Below, piece by piece: positions 15,233-22,642 of a stretch of DNA of 22,642 bases. Where the stretch lies: the NCBI GenBank assembly GCA_023391955.1, contig JAEWAA010000664.1, positions 1-22,642 on the forward strand. Reading direction: 5' to 3'. The stretch's first letter is position 1. Each line of letters opens with the position of its first letter. The stretch is from Bacillota bacterium (GTDB lineage: Bacteria > Bacillota > Bacilli > Paenibacillales > NBRC-103111). The position numbers and the translations under genes are program-made. Below the pieces are notes generated by a model that made no database searches, was not told the origin of the DNA, and saw only the letters and a list, made by a program, of their open reading frames with translations.

Positions 15233-15928
15233 ATGCCTAAAGTACTCATTATTGAAGATGATCAGAGCATTGCCGACATGATGACCATTTACCTGGAGGA
15301 AGAGGGGTACACGGTCACCTGGGCTTCAGACGGCGAAGAGGGCAAGAAGCTCCTGCAGAGCGCGGAGCCGGACATTATTATATTGGACGTGATGCTGCCG
15401 GATACGGACGGCATTACCCTGTGCGGGGAAATCCGTCTGGTCACGGTCATTCCCATTCTGATGGTTTCCGCCAAGAAGGAAGTGGCCGACCGGGTGAATG
15501 CGCTTCTGGTGGGCGCCGACGACTATCTGTGCAAGCCCTTTTCCATGCGGGAGCTGGCCGCCCGGCTGACGGCACTATTGCGGCGTTCCGCCATGACGCC
15601 CGTTGTGGAGCCTGCTGCAGCGAAGGATGTGCGTCCCGCCGTGCATATGGATATGAGCCGGAGGGTGCTGTATGTAGCGGACAAGCTGGTGGAAACCACC
15701 TACTCCGAATTCGAAATTATGAAGGTGCTGTGGCTGCATCCGAGCAATGTCTTCAGCCGGGAAGAGCTGCTGAACCGGATCAGAGGCATCGATACGTATG
15801 TAACGGAACGCTCCGTGGACGTGCATATCACTAATCTGCGCAAAAAAATCGAAGCGGACCCGAAAAATCCGCGTTTTATTAGAACGGTATGGGGAGTCGG
15901 CTACAAATTTGTGCCTGAGGGAGATTAG
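15233..15928 (+). CDS. OmpR/PhoB-family response regulator
   Basis: The 231-residue protein has an N-terminal receiver (residues 1-115) with acidic pocket E8, D9, D10 (IIEDDQ), phosphoacceptor Asp52 (IILDVMLPDTDG), Ser79 (MVSAKKE) and Lys101 (CKPF). A C-terminal winged-helix DNA-binding domain spans about 130-230, with LVETTYSEFEIMKVLWLHP, FSREELLNRIRG, the recognition helix region RSVDVHITNLRKKIE and the final wing FIRTVWGVGYKF. It should bind direct repeats as a dimer. ATG at 15233 has AAGGAG 8 nt upstream; an in-frame TTG at 15212 is rejected. No kinase gene follows it, so it is either an orphan or works with the divergently encoded kinase. Confidence 0.92.
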   Translation: MPKVLIIEDDQSIADMMTIYLEEEGYTVTWASDGEEGKKLLQSAEPDIIILDVMLPDTDGITLCGEIRLVTVIPILMVSAKKEVADRVNALLVGADDYLCKPFSMRELAARLTALLRRSAMTPVVEPAAAKDVRPAVHMDMSRRVLYVADKLVETTYSEFEIMKVLWLHPSNVFSREELLNRIRGIDTYVTERSVDVHITNLRKKIEADPKNPRFIRTVWGVGYKFVPEGD

Positions 15929-15979
15929 AAACCCCTTACAATAATCTGTTTTTGCGATGGTTTTCATTACATTTTTAAA

Positions 15980-16008
15980 TTGATTCAGCTAACATGGGAT
16001 GTTAAAAT
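15980..16008 (+). promoter_or_regulatory. Sigma-A-like promoter of gltB
   Basis: TTGATT (15980-15985) and TAAAAT (16003-16008) are separated by exactly 17 nt and lie about 85 nt upstream of the gltB start. The match to TTGACA/TATAAT is four of six and five of six. This is the best promoter match noticed in the window's spacers. Confidence 0.6.
15990..16004. promoter_or_regulatory. Perfect inverted repeat overlapping the gltB promoter, operator candidate
   Basis: TAACAT and ATGTTA are separated by GGG and occupy the spacer and the first two bases of the -10 box. A protein bound here would block RNA polymerase, so a repressor site is the simplest reading. It does not match the TnrA/GlnR consensus TGTNA-N7-TNACA, and no gltC-like LysR gene is nearby. 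Confidence 0.45.
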
Positions 16009-16092
16009 TAAAAAAATACTATCACTCTTCCCTTGCTGAAATAATAATTTTTATCGGCAGGAACCAATAAAAACAGAAGGAAAGGTTGCACA

Positions 16093-19000
16093 ATGATGAC
16101 CCAAAACGGATTGCCTCCCAAGCAGGGATTGTATGACCCGCAGTATGAGCATGACGCCTGCGGAATTGGCTTTGTGGCCGATATCAAGGGCCGCAAATCC
16201 CATGAGATTGTCAGCCAGGCGCTCCAGGTGCTGTGCAATTTGGACCACCGCGGCGGCCAGGGCAGCGAAGCCAATACCGGAGACGGTGCAGGCATTCTGC
16301 TGCAGATACCCGACAGCTTCCTGCGCGAAGCGGTAAAGGAGCTGGGCTTTGAGCTTCCCGCCCCCGGCAAATACGGCGTCGGCATGGTCTATCTTCCACA
16401 AGACGCATCGGCACGCGAAGCCTGCGAGCAAATGGTGGAGAAGGTTGTCCGGGAGGAAGGCCAGACGGTCATCGGATGGAGAACCCTGCCGGTTGACAAC
16501 TCCTCGCTGGGCGAATTCGCCAAGTCTGCTGAACCTTTTGTCCGCCAATTGTTCATTGGCGCAAGCGCCGACCTGGAAGGCAAGGATGAGCTTGCTTTCG
16601 AACGCAAGCTGTATGTCATCCGCAAGCGCACCGAAAATCTTGGCGCTACCTCCGATTTTGGCAAGCCGTTTTATTATTCCAGCTTCTCCAGCCGTACCAT
16701 TGTTTATAAGGGCATGCTTACGCCGGAGCAGGTATACGGGTATTATCTCGAGCTGCAGAATCCAGATTTGAAGAGCGCACTCGCTTTAGTGCATTCCCGC
16801 TTTAGTACCAATACTTTCCCCAGCTGGGAACGGGCCCATCCGTACCGCTACATGATTCACAACGGGGAAATCAATACCCTGCGCGGCAATGTGAACTGGA
16901 TGCATGCCCGCCAGGCTATGTGCAATACTGACTTGTTCGGAGATGATCTCCAGAAGATCATGCCGATTATCGATAACGAAGGCTCCGACTCCCAGATGTT
17001 CGACAACACGCTGGAATTCATGATGCTCTCCGGCCGTTCCTTGCCGCATGCCGCCATGATGATGATTCCCGAGCCCTGGTCCAAGCATGAAGGCATGGAT
17101 CCCCAGAAGCGCGCCTTCTACGAATATCACAGCTGTCTGATGGAGCCGGGGGACGGCCCCGCCGCCATCGCCTTCACGGACGGTTCGATCATCGGCGCGG
17201 TGCTGGACCGCAACGGTCTGCGTCCGTCCCGCTATTACATCACCACTGACGATGTGATCGTATTGGCATCTGAAGTGGGCGTGATGAATCTGGCTCCCGA
17301 CAAGATCGTGAAGAAGGACCGCCTCCGCCCCGGCCGCATGCTGCTGGTGGATACCGTGGAAGGCCGGATTATCTCTGACGACGAAATCAAGAGCCGCATT
17401 TCCAGCGAGCATCCCTACCAGGAATGGCTGGACCAGCATCTGGTGAATCTGAGCGATTTGCCTGCCGCACCCGAACTCCCGGCTCCAGAAGCGGAAGCGC
17501 TGGTGCAGCGCCAGCAGGCCTTCGGTTATACCTATGAGGGCAACCGCAAGTTCCTGGAGGCCATGGCCAGAACCGGCGTGGACCCCATCGGCTCCATGGG
17601 CAACGACGCCCCGCTGGCGGTATTGTCCGAAAAACCGCAGCTTTTATACAGCTATTTTAAACAATTGTTCGCTCAAGTAACCAATCCGCCCATCGACTCC
17701 AACTTCGAAGAAATCATCACCTCCCAGGAGACCACCATCGGTCCCGAAGGCGATCTGATCAATCCGAAGCCGGAGAGCTGCCGCCAAATCCGGATCCCCA
17801 GCCCCATTATCGGCAACGAGGATCTGGCCAAATTCCGGCATGTGGAGCGTGAGGGCTTCCGTTCCATTGATCTGCCGATCCTGTATCCCGTTTATGACGG
17901 TGCAGGCGCTTTGGAAAAAGCAATGGAGGACCTGTATGCAGCAGCTGATGCGGCCATCGCCGGCGGCTCCAACCTGCTGATCCTTACCGACCGCGGCATT
18001 TCCAAGGACCTGGCTGGTATCCCGGCACTGTTGGCTGTAGCAGGTCTGCATCACCATTTGATCCGCGAAGGCACACGCACCAAGGTGAGCCTGCTGCTGG
18101 AATCCGGCGAACCCCGCGAGGTGCATCACTTCGCTCTGCTGCTGGGCTACGGCATCAGCGCCGTGAACCCGTACCTGGCTCTGGAATCCCTGAAGGACAT
18201 GGTGAAGAATGGTATGCTGGAGGGCCTGACTTATGAGAAGGCCGCTTACAATTACCTGAAGGCCTGTGTCAAGGGTGTAACCAAGGTGCTGGCAAAGATG
18301 GGGATCTCCACGGTACAAAGCTACCGCGGCGCCCAAATCTTCGAAGCCATCGGCATCAGCAAGGCTGTGGTCGACAAGTACTTTACCTGGACCGCATCCC
18401 GCATTGAAGGCATTGACCTGGATACCATCTCCAAGGAAGTGGAGCTGCGCCACCACAAGGCCTTCTCCCAGGTGGAAACCACCGGACGTGTGCTGGAAAC
18501 CGGCGGACAGCTGCAATGGCGCGCCGAAGGCGAAGAGCATATGTACAACCCGGAAACCATCTACACCCTGCAAACCGCCTGCCGCACTGCGGACTACGGT
18601 CTGTATAAGAAGTTCTCCTCCAAGATCAATGCTGATCCCGAGGTCAAATACACCCTGCGGAATCTGCTCGGCTTCAAGAACGACCGCCGTTCCATCCCGC
18701 TGGATGAGGTTGAACCGCTGGAAGCCATCTTCAAGCGCTTCAAGACCGGGGCCATGTCCTTCGGCTCCATCTCCAAGGAAGCCCATGAGGCTCTGGCTAT
18801 CGCCATGAACCGCATCGGCGGCCGCAGCAACACCGGTGAAGGCGGCGAACATCCGGAGCGTTTCATTCCGGACGCCAACGGCGATTCCCGCCGCAGCTCC
18901 ATCAAACAGGTTGCTTCCGGACGTTTCGGTGTTACCAGCAACTACTTGGTGAATGCGGACGAAATCCAAATCAAGATGGCCCAAGGCGCCAAGCCGGGCG

Positions 19001-20694
19001 AGGGCGGACAGCTGCCAGGCCGCAAGGTGTACCCGTGGGTTGCGGAAGTGCGCGGCGTTACTGCCGGCGTAGGTCTGATTTCTCCGCCGCCTCACCATGA
19101 TATCTATTCCATCGAGGATCTGGCTGAGCTGATCCACGATTTGAAAAACGCCAACCCCCGTGCCCGGATCAGCGTGAAGCTGGTGTCCGAGGTGGGTGTA
19201 GGCACCATCGCTGCCGGTGTAGCCAAGGGCAAAGCCGATGTAGTGCTGATCAGCGGTTATGACGGAGGCACAGGCGCTTCTCCGCAAACCTCCATTCACA
19301 ATGCGGGTCTGCCGTGGGAGCTGGGTCTGGCCGAAACTCATCAAACCCTGATCCTGAATAATCTGCGTTCCCGGATTACTGTGGAGACTGACGGCAAGCT
19401 TCTGACCGGCCGCGACGTAGTCATCGCCGCGCTCTTGGGTGCCGAGGAATTCGGCTTCGCCACCACACCGCTGATCGCCCTGGGCTGCGTTATGATGCGG
19501 GTTTGCCACCTGGATACCTGTCCGGTGGGCATTGCTACCCAGAACCCGGAGCTTCGTGCGAAATTCGCCGGAGACCCGCAGCATGTGGTGAACTACATGA
19601 CCTTCATCGCTCAAGAGGTTCGCGAGCTGATGGCCGAGCTTGGTTTCCGTACCATAGAAGAGATGGTGGGACGTACGGACGCGCTTGAACCCATTGTGGC
19701 TGTGAACCACTGGAAGGCCAAGGGATTGGATCTGTCTCCGCTTCTGTATCAACCGGTCGTTCCTGCAGATTACGGCACCTATTGCCAAATGGAGCAGGAC
19801 CACGGTCTGGAGAAATCCATCGACATGAAGGAGCTCTTGCACGTGTGCAAGCCTGCTCTCGACTATAAGGAAAATGTGCATGCCATTATGCCGATCCGCA
19901 ACGTCAACCGCGTTGTGGGCACCATTCTCGGCAGCGAGGTTACCCGCCGCTACGGTATTGAGGGCCTGCCGGCCGATACCATCCGGCTGCACTTCAACGG
20001 CTCCGCCGGCCAAAGCTTCGGCGCCTTCGTGCCGAAGGGTGTAACCCTGTCGCTGGAAGGCGACGCCAACGACTATGTGGGCAAGGGCCTCTCCGGCGGC
20101 AAGATCGTGATCTTCCCGCCCGAACGCTCCTCCTTCGTGCCGGAAGAGAATGTGATTATCGGCAATACCGCCTTCTACGGCGCAACCGAGGGTGAAGCTT
20201 ACATCCGCGGTGTGGCCGGTGAACGTTTTGCCGTACGGAACTCTGGTGTGCGCGTCGTTGTTGAAGGCGTGGGAGACCATGGCTGTGAATACATGACTGG
20301 CGGCCGTGTGGTTGTATTGGGCCCGACCGGCCGCAACTTCGCTGCAGGGATGTCCGGCGGTATCGCCTTCGTATACGATGCCGACGGCAGCTTCAGGAGC
20401 AAGATCAACAAGGAAATGGTGCATGTGGAGGAACTGGGCGAGCAGTACGAGATCAATGAGGTGAAAACCCTGATCCGCAACCATGTGAAGTTCACCAGCA
20501 GCTCCGTTGGCCAGAAGATCCTCGAAAACTGGGAAGAGAATGTGTTCAGCTTCGTGAAGGTCATTCCGAAGGACTTCAAGCGGATGTTCGAGTCCATCGA
20601 AAAAGCCAAGCTGACCGGGCTCAATCAGGAAGAAGCGGTTATGGCGGCCTTTAAGGAAAACATGAGCGACGCCGCACGCGTTGGCGGTAACTAA
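16093..20694 (+). CDS. gltB: Glutamate synthase (NADPH), large subunit
   Basis: The 1533-residue protein is the complete large subunit (called gltA in Bacillus subtilis). It releases ammonia from glutamine, channels it to 2-oxoglutarate and reduces the imine on FMN. The N-terminal glutaminase domain needs removal of a short propeptide to expose Cys23 (HDACGIGF). Domains in order are glutaminase to about 430, central domain about 470-755, FMN-binding synthase domain about 815-1185 and the GXGXG beta-helix about 1265-1455. The 3Fe-4S ligands C1132, C1138 and C1143 are present with family spacing (C-x5-C-x4-C). AAGGAAAGG precedes the paired ATG-ATG at 16093. gltD follows after a structured 134-nt spacer. 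Codon use is strongly biased, consistent with high expression. Confidence 0.97.
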   Translation: MMTQNGLPPKQGLYDPQYEHDACGIGFVADIKGRKSHEIVSQALQVLCNLDHRGGQGSEANTGDGAGILLQIPDSFLREAVKELGFELPAPGKYGVGMVYLPQDASAREACEQMVEKVVREEGQTVIGWRTLPVDNSSLGEFAKSAEPFVRQLFIGASADLEGKDELAFERKLYVIRKRTENLGATSDFGKPFYYSSFSSRTIVYKGMLTPEQVYGYYLELQNPDLKSALALVHSRFSTNTFPSWERAHPYRYMIHNGEINTLRGNVNWMHARQAMCNTDLFGDDLQKIMPIIDNEGSDSQMFDNTLEFMMLSGRSLPHAAMMMIPEPWSKHEGMDPQKRAFYEYHSCLMEPGDGPAAIAFTDGSIIGAVLDRNGLRPSRYYITTDDVIVLASEVGVMNLAPDKIVKKDRLRPGRMLLVDTVEGRIISDDEIKSRISSEHPYQEWLDQHLVNLSDLPAAPELPAPEAEALVQRQQAFGYTYEGNRKFLEAMARTGVDPIGSMGNDAPLAVLSEKPQLLYSYFKQLFAQVTNPPIDSNFEEIITSQETTIGPEGDLINPKPESCRQIRIPSPIIGNEDLAKFRHVEREGFRSIDLPILYPVYDGAGALEKAMEDLYAAADAAIAGGSNLLILTDRGISKDLAGIPALLAVAGLHHHLIREGTRTKVSLLLESGEPREVHHFALLLGYGISAVNPYLALESLKDMVKNGMLEGLTYEKAAYNYLKACVKGVTKVLAKMGISTVQSYRGAQIFEAIGISKAVVDKYFTWTASRIEGIDLDTISKEVELRHHKAFSQVETTGRVLETGGQLQWRAEGEEHMYNPETIYTLQTACRTADYGLYKKFSSKINADPEVKYTLRNLLGFKNDRRSIPLDEVEPLEAIFKRFKTGAMSFGSISKEAHEALAIAMNRIGGRSNTGEGGEHPERFIPDANGDSRRSSIKQVASGRFGVTSNYLVNADEIQIKMAQGAKPGEGGQLPGRKVYPWVAEVRGVTAGVGLISPPPHHDIYSIEDLAELIHDLKNANPRARISVKLVSEVGVGTIAAGVAKGKADVVLISGYDGGTGASPQTSIHNAGLPWELGLAETHQTLILNNLRSRITVETDGKLLTGRDVVIAALLGAEEFGFATTPLIALGCVMMRVCHLDTCPVGIATQNPELRAKFAGDPQHVVNYMTFIAQEVRELMAELGFRTIEEMVGRTDALEPIVAVNHWKAKGLDLSPLLYQPVVPADYGTYCQMEQDHGLEKSIDMKELLHVCKPALDYKENVHAIMPIRNVNRVVGTILGSEVTRRYGIEGLPADTIRLHFNGSAGQSFGAFVPKGVTLSLEGDANDYVGKGLSGGKIVIFPPERSSFVPEENVIIGNTAFYGATEGEAYIRGVAGERFAVRNSGVRVVVEGVGDHGCEYMTGGRVVVLGPTGRNFAAGMSGGIAFVYDADGSFRSKINKEMVHVEELGEQYEINEVKTLIRNHVKFTSSSVGQKILENWEENVFSFVKVIPKDFKRMFESIEKAKLTGLNQEEAVMAAFKENMSDAARVGGN

Positions 20695-20699
20695 AATAG

Positions 20700-20760
20700 T
20701 CCCCCAAAAGTGAAGTAGATGCTCTGAAGAGGATTCCGAATACTTTTGGGGGAGCCCCCA
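20700..20760 (+). promoter_or_regulatory. Mutually exclusive hairpins in the gltB-gltD spacer
   Basis: TCCCCCAAAAGT (20700-20711) is perfectly complementary to ACTTTTGGGGGA (20742-20753), giving a 12-bp stem beginning 6 nt after the gltB stop. The same GGGGG segment can instead pair with the CCCCC that follows, at 20755-20759, though that hairpin has a very tight loop. The long stem has no T-run after it. It may protect the gltB transcript end or take part in attenuation of gltD. Confidence 0.55.
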
Positions 20761-20790
20761 CTCAATTTAGCGAATTGCTTACGAAGTATG

Positions 20791-20816
20791 GCTTTTGCCT
20801 TATGGCAAAAGCTTTT
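20791..20816 (+). terminator. Terminator-like hairpin directly before the gltD ribosome binding site
   Basis: GCTTTTGCC (20791-20799), loop TTAT, GGCAAAAGC (20804-20812) and four T form a perfect 9-bp stem with a short T-tract. The gltD AGGAGG begins at the next base, 20817. It could cause partial termination and lower gltD relative to gltB, or act as an mRNA-processing boundary. Confidence 0.55.
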
Positions 20817-20828
20817 AGGAGGAGAACC

Positions 20829-22313
20829 ATGGGAAAGCCTACGGGTTTTTTGGAATATAAGCGCGAACTCCCTGTGGATGAGTCGCCTTTGTCAAGAATC
20901 GGCCATTATCACGAATTTCATGAGCATATGGAAGAGTCGAAGCTTCGCACCCAAGGGTCACGCTGCATGGACTGCGGTATTCCCTATTGCCATACAGGCA
21001 AGCTACTGAACGGTATGGCTGCCGGCTGCCCGGTGCATAACCTGATCCCCGAGTGGAATGATCTGGTGTACCGCGGCATGTGGCGGGAGGCGTTGGACCG
21101 TCTGCACAAAACCAACAACTTCCCCGAGTTTACCGGCCGGGTTTGCCCCGCTCCCTGCGAGGGCTCCTGTACGGTAGGCCTAAACGACAGCCCTGTCACC
21201 ATCAAGAATATTGAGCGGTCTATCGTGGATAAGGGCTTCGAAGAAGGCTGGATCAAGGCCCAGCCTCCGGCTAAGCGCACCGGCAAGAAGGTAGCTGTTA
21301 TCGGCTCCGGTCCTTCCGGTTTGGCGGCCGCTGCCCAATTGAACAAAGCCGGACACACCGTTACCGTGTTCGAGCGCTCCGACCGTCCGGGCGGGCTTCT
21401 GATGTACGGCATTCCCAACATGAAGCTGGAGAAGTCTCTTGTGGAACGCCGCGTGAAGCTGCTGGAGGAGGAAGGCATTACCTTCGTGACCAACACTGAG
21501 GTAGGCAAGGACTATCCGGCGGAAAAGCTGAAGTCTGAGTTTGATGCGGTTGTCCTGTGCGGCGGCGCCACCAAAGGCCGCGACCTTCCCACAGAAGGCC
21601 GCGAGCTTAAGGGCATCCACCTGGCGATGGAGTTCCTGCACAAGAACACCAAGAGCCTGCTGGATTCCAACCATGCCGACGGTGCTTACATCTCCGCGGC
21701 CGGCAAGGACGTTATCGTCATCGGCGGCGGCGACACCGGTACCGACTGTATCGCTACCTCTGTCCGTCATGGCGCCAACAGTGTTCACCAGTTCGAAATT
21801 ATGCCCAAGGCTCCCGAGCACCGGGCAGACAATAACCCGTGGCCGGAATGGCCCAAAACCTTCAAGATGGACTACGGCCAAGAGGAAGCCGCTGCCAAGC
21901 ACGGCCGCGATCCCCGCGACTACCTGGTGTCTACTAAGCGTTTTGTGGGCGACGAGAACGGCAACGTGAAGGAAGTCCATACCGTTCTCATCGAGTGGAA
22001 AAAAGACGGCAACGGCCGCTTTGTTCCCACCGAGGTTCCCGGCAGCGAGAAGGTTTATCCCGCACAGCTGGTGCTGCTGGCGCTGGGCTTCACCGGCCCG
22101 GAAAACCAACTGCTGGACCAGCTGGGTGTCGAGAAGGATGAGCGCACCAACGCCAAGGCTGCTTATGGCAAGTATGCCACCAGCGTGGAAGGTGTCTTCG
22201 CCGCAGGCGACATGCGCCGCGGCCAATCCCTGGTCGTATGGGCCATCAACGAAGGCCGCGAGGCTGCGCGTGAAGTGGACCGCTTCCTGATGGGGGCCAC
22301 CGATCTGCCGTAA
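20829..22313 (+). CDS. gltD: Glutamate synthase (NADPH), small subunit
   Basis: The 494-residue protein (gltB in Bacillus subtilis naming) takes electrons from NADPH through FAD and iron-sulfur clusters to the large subunit. The N-terminal adrenodoxin-reductase-like cluster domain has C46, C49, C54 and C67 (CMDCGIPYC, then GCPVHN) and C106, C110, C114 (CPAPCEGSC). An FAD-binding GxGxxG follows in VIGSGPSGLAAAAQL, with the FERSDRPGGLLMYGIPN signature, and the NADPH site is VIGGGDTGTDC. Near the end, GVFAAGDMRRGQSLVVWAI is the second FAD motif. ATG at 20829 has AGGAGG 6 nt upstream; the in-frame ATG at 20775 would read through a hairpin and is rejected. A strong terminator follows. Confidence 0.97.
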   Translation: MGKPTGFLEYKRELPVDESPLSRIGHYHEFHEHMEESKLRTQGSRCMDCGIPYCHTGKLLNGMAAGCPVHNLIPEWNDLVYRGMWREALDRLHKTNNFPEFTGRVCPAPCEGSCTVGLNDSPVTIKNIERSIVDKGFEEGWIKAQPPAKRTGKKVAVIGSGPSGLAAAAQLNKAGHTVTVFERSDRPGGLLMYGIPNMKLEKSLVERRVKLLEEEGITFVTNTEVGKDYPAEKLKSEFDAVVLCGGATKGRDLPTEGRELKGIHLAMEFLHKNTKSLLDSNHADGAYISAAGKDVIVIGGGDTGTDCIATSVRHGANSVHQFEIMPKAPEHRADNNPWPEWPKTFKMDYGQEEAAAKHGRDPRDYLVSTKRFVGDENGNVKEVHTVLIEWKKDGNGRFVPTEVPGSEKVYPAQLVLLALGFTGPENQLLDQLGVEKDERTNAKAAYGKYATSVEGVFAAGDMRRGQSLVVWAINEGREAAREVDRFLMGATDLP

Positions 22314-22544
22314 GCTATAGCACATATTCGAACAATGTAAACCCCCGGAAACGCTGCTGCGTTTTTCGGGGGTTTTTGGCGTTGCAGGAGGGAGCAGGGG
22401 CCAAGAGAGGGGCTGGCAGAAGCGGGAAGTCTGTGTGGGCGTAACTCTAACGGAACTCAGAAGCGCTTAGCGGTCGAAAAGGTACCATTTTGATTTCTAA
22501 ACATTCCTGTGTAGGCTAAGAAAATGGCCTTGGACAAAAACAGG
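22314..22544. other. Spacer between gltD and the putative insertion sequence
   Basis: After the gltD terminator no gene is seen. A GA-rich stretch is followed by a segment around 22440-22500 (TAACGGAACTCAGAAGCGCT and onward). It has the look of dispersed intergenic repeats in Paenibacillus genomes, but this is from memory only. The left boundary of the insertion sequence is not resolved; it may lie near 22503-22530. Confidence 0.4.
22340..22377 (+). terminator. Rho-independent terminator of gltBD
   Basis: AACCCCCG (22340-22347) pairs with CGGGGGTT (22367-22374), and AAACGC (22349-22354) with GCGTTT (22359-22364), followed by a T-run to 22377. It starts 27 nt after the gltD stop codon. Confidence 0.92.
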
Positions 22545-22605
22545 AGCGCCTCGTATGATGGGGGTGTCACGGGTCGAATGCCCTAAAAACCCATCAGGAG
22601 GCGCT
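22545..22605 (+). promoter_or_regulatory. Inverted repeat that can sequester the ribosome binding site of the edge ORF
   Basis: AGCGCCTC (22545-22552) is perfectly complementary to GAGGCGCT (22598-22605), which contains four of the six bases of the AGGAGG ribosome binding site at 22596-22601. If the RNA folds this way, translation of the ORF starting at 22610 would be reduced, a known safeguard against read-through expression of transposases. Confidence 0.45.
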
Positions 22606-22609
22606 TACT

Positions 22610-22642
22610 ATGAAGTCTACCTCACTTCGAGCTCTAAATCAA
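22610..22642 (+). CDS. Start of a probable transposase (runs off right edge)
   Basis: ATG at 22610 with AGGAGG 8 nt upstream opens a frame reading MKSTSLRALNQ before the window ends. Eleven residues are too few to name a family. An insertion-sequence transposase is suspected from the context: it lies in a gene-poor spacer after a strong terminator, behind an inverted repeat typical of transposase leaders. It could equally be an ordinary small gene. Confidence 0.35.
   Translation, partial: MKSTSLRALNQ

Noticed and set aside
15929..16092. TnrA/GlnR box upstream of gltB
   Set aside because: No stretch fits TGTNA-N7-TNACA; TGTTA at 16000-16004 lacks a matching right half, and TTACA at 15967-15971 lacks a left half.
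17644..20484. 946-codon open frame antisense to gltB
   Set aside because: It lies wholly opposite a certain gltB, and its composition is that of a complementary-strand shadow caused by strong codon bias. No ribosome binding site or domain was recognised.

Overview
The window looks like chromosomal DNA from a moderately GC-rich Firmicute, most likely Paenibacillaceae (Paenibacillus or a close relative). This is inference. It rests on strong AGGAGG-type ribosome binding sites, frequent GTG/TTG starts, a surface protein joining YcdB/YcdC-type repeats to three SLH domains, an SgrR-like solute-binding regulator, and long-type Gram-positive gltBD and tdk genes. No rRNA, tRNA or CRISPR array was seen.

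Left third (1-6.4 kb). The window opens inside the 5' end of a leftward MGDG-synthase-like glycosyltransferase. A palindrome-rich gap follows, then a rightward Gfo/Idh/MocA oxidoreductase. A small leftward ORF of 56 codons (1808-1978) lies tail to tail with the oxidoreductase and head to head with a rightward SgrR-like regulator. Five bases after the regulator is the 800-residue secreted YcdB/SLH protein, closed by a strong terminator.

Middle (6.4-11.7 kb). A leftward tandem-GNAT acetyltransferase is followed by rightward YihY/BrkB and small EamA-type membrane genes, then a leftward large EamA transporter, a leftward four-helix membrane protein and leftward thymidine kinase (tdk). Two intergenic spacers (6.49-6.67 kb and 10.36-10.50 kb) carry seven copies of a short imperfect-palindrome repeat built on TGCA-AAAG-TGCA. 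Most copies keep their ability to fold through paired substitutions.

Signalling block (11.7-15.9 kb). A leftward pair encodes a single-domain response regulator and a 957-residue multi-domain membrane histidine kinase ending in a degenerate receiver. Divergent from it is an OmpR/PhoB-type response regulator, with a 210-bp spacer between them containing direct and inverted repeats.

Right third (16-22.6 kb). gltB and gltD encode the two subunits of NADPH-dependent glutamate synthase (glutamine + 2-oxoglutarate to two glutamates). gltB has a clear sigma-A-like promoter overlapped by a perfect inverted repeat. The 134-nt gltB-gltD spacer holds a 12-bp stem, a competing GC hairpin and a terminator-like hairpin just before the gltD ribosome binding site. 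A terminator closes the operon. The last ~150 bases look like the start of an insertion sequence whose first ORF has its ribosome binding site inside an inverted repeat.

Most genes are ordinary. The points most worth a second look are the TGCA repeat family, the structured gltBD spacer, the gltB promoter palindrome, the kinase's degenerate receiver, and several nested inverted repeats in spacers.
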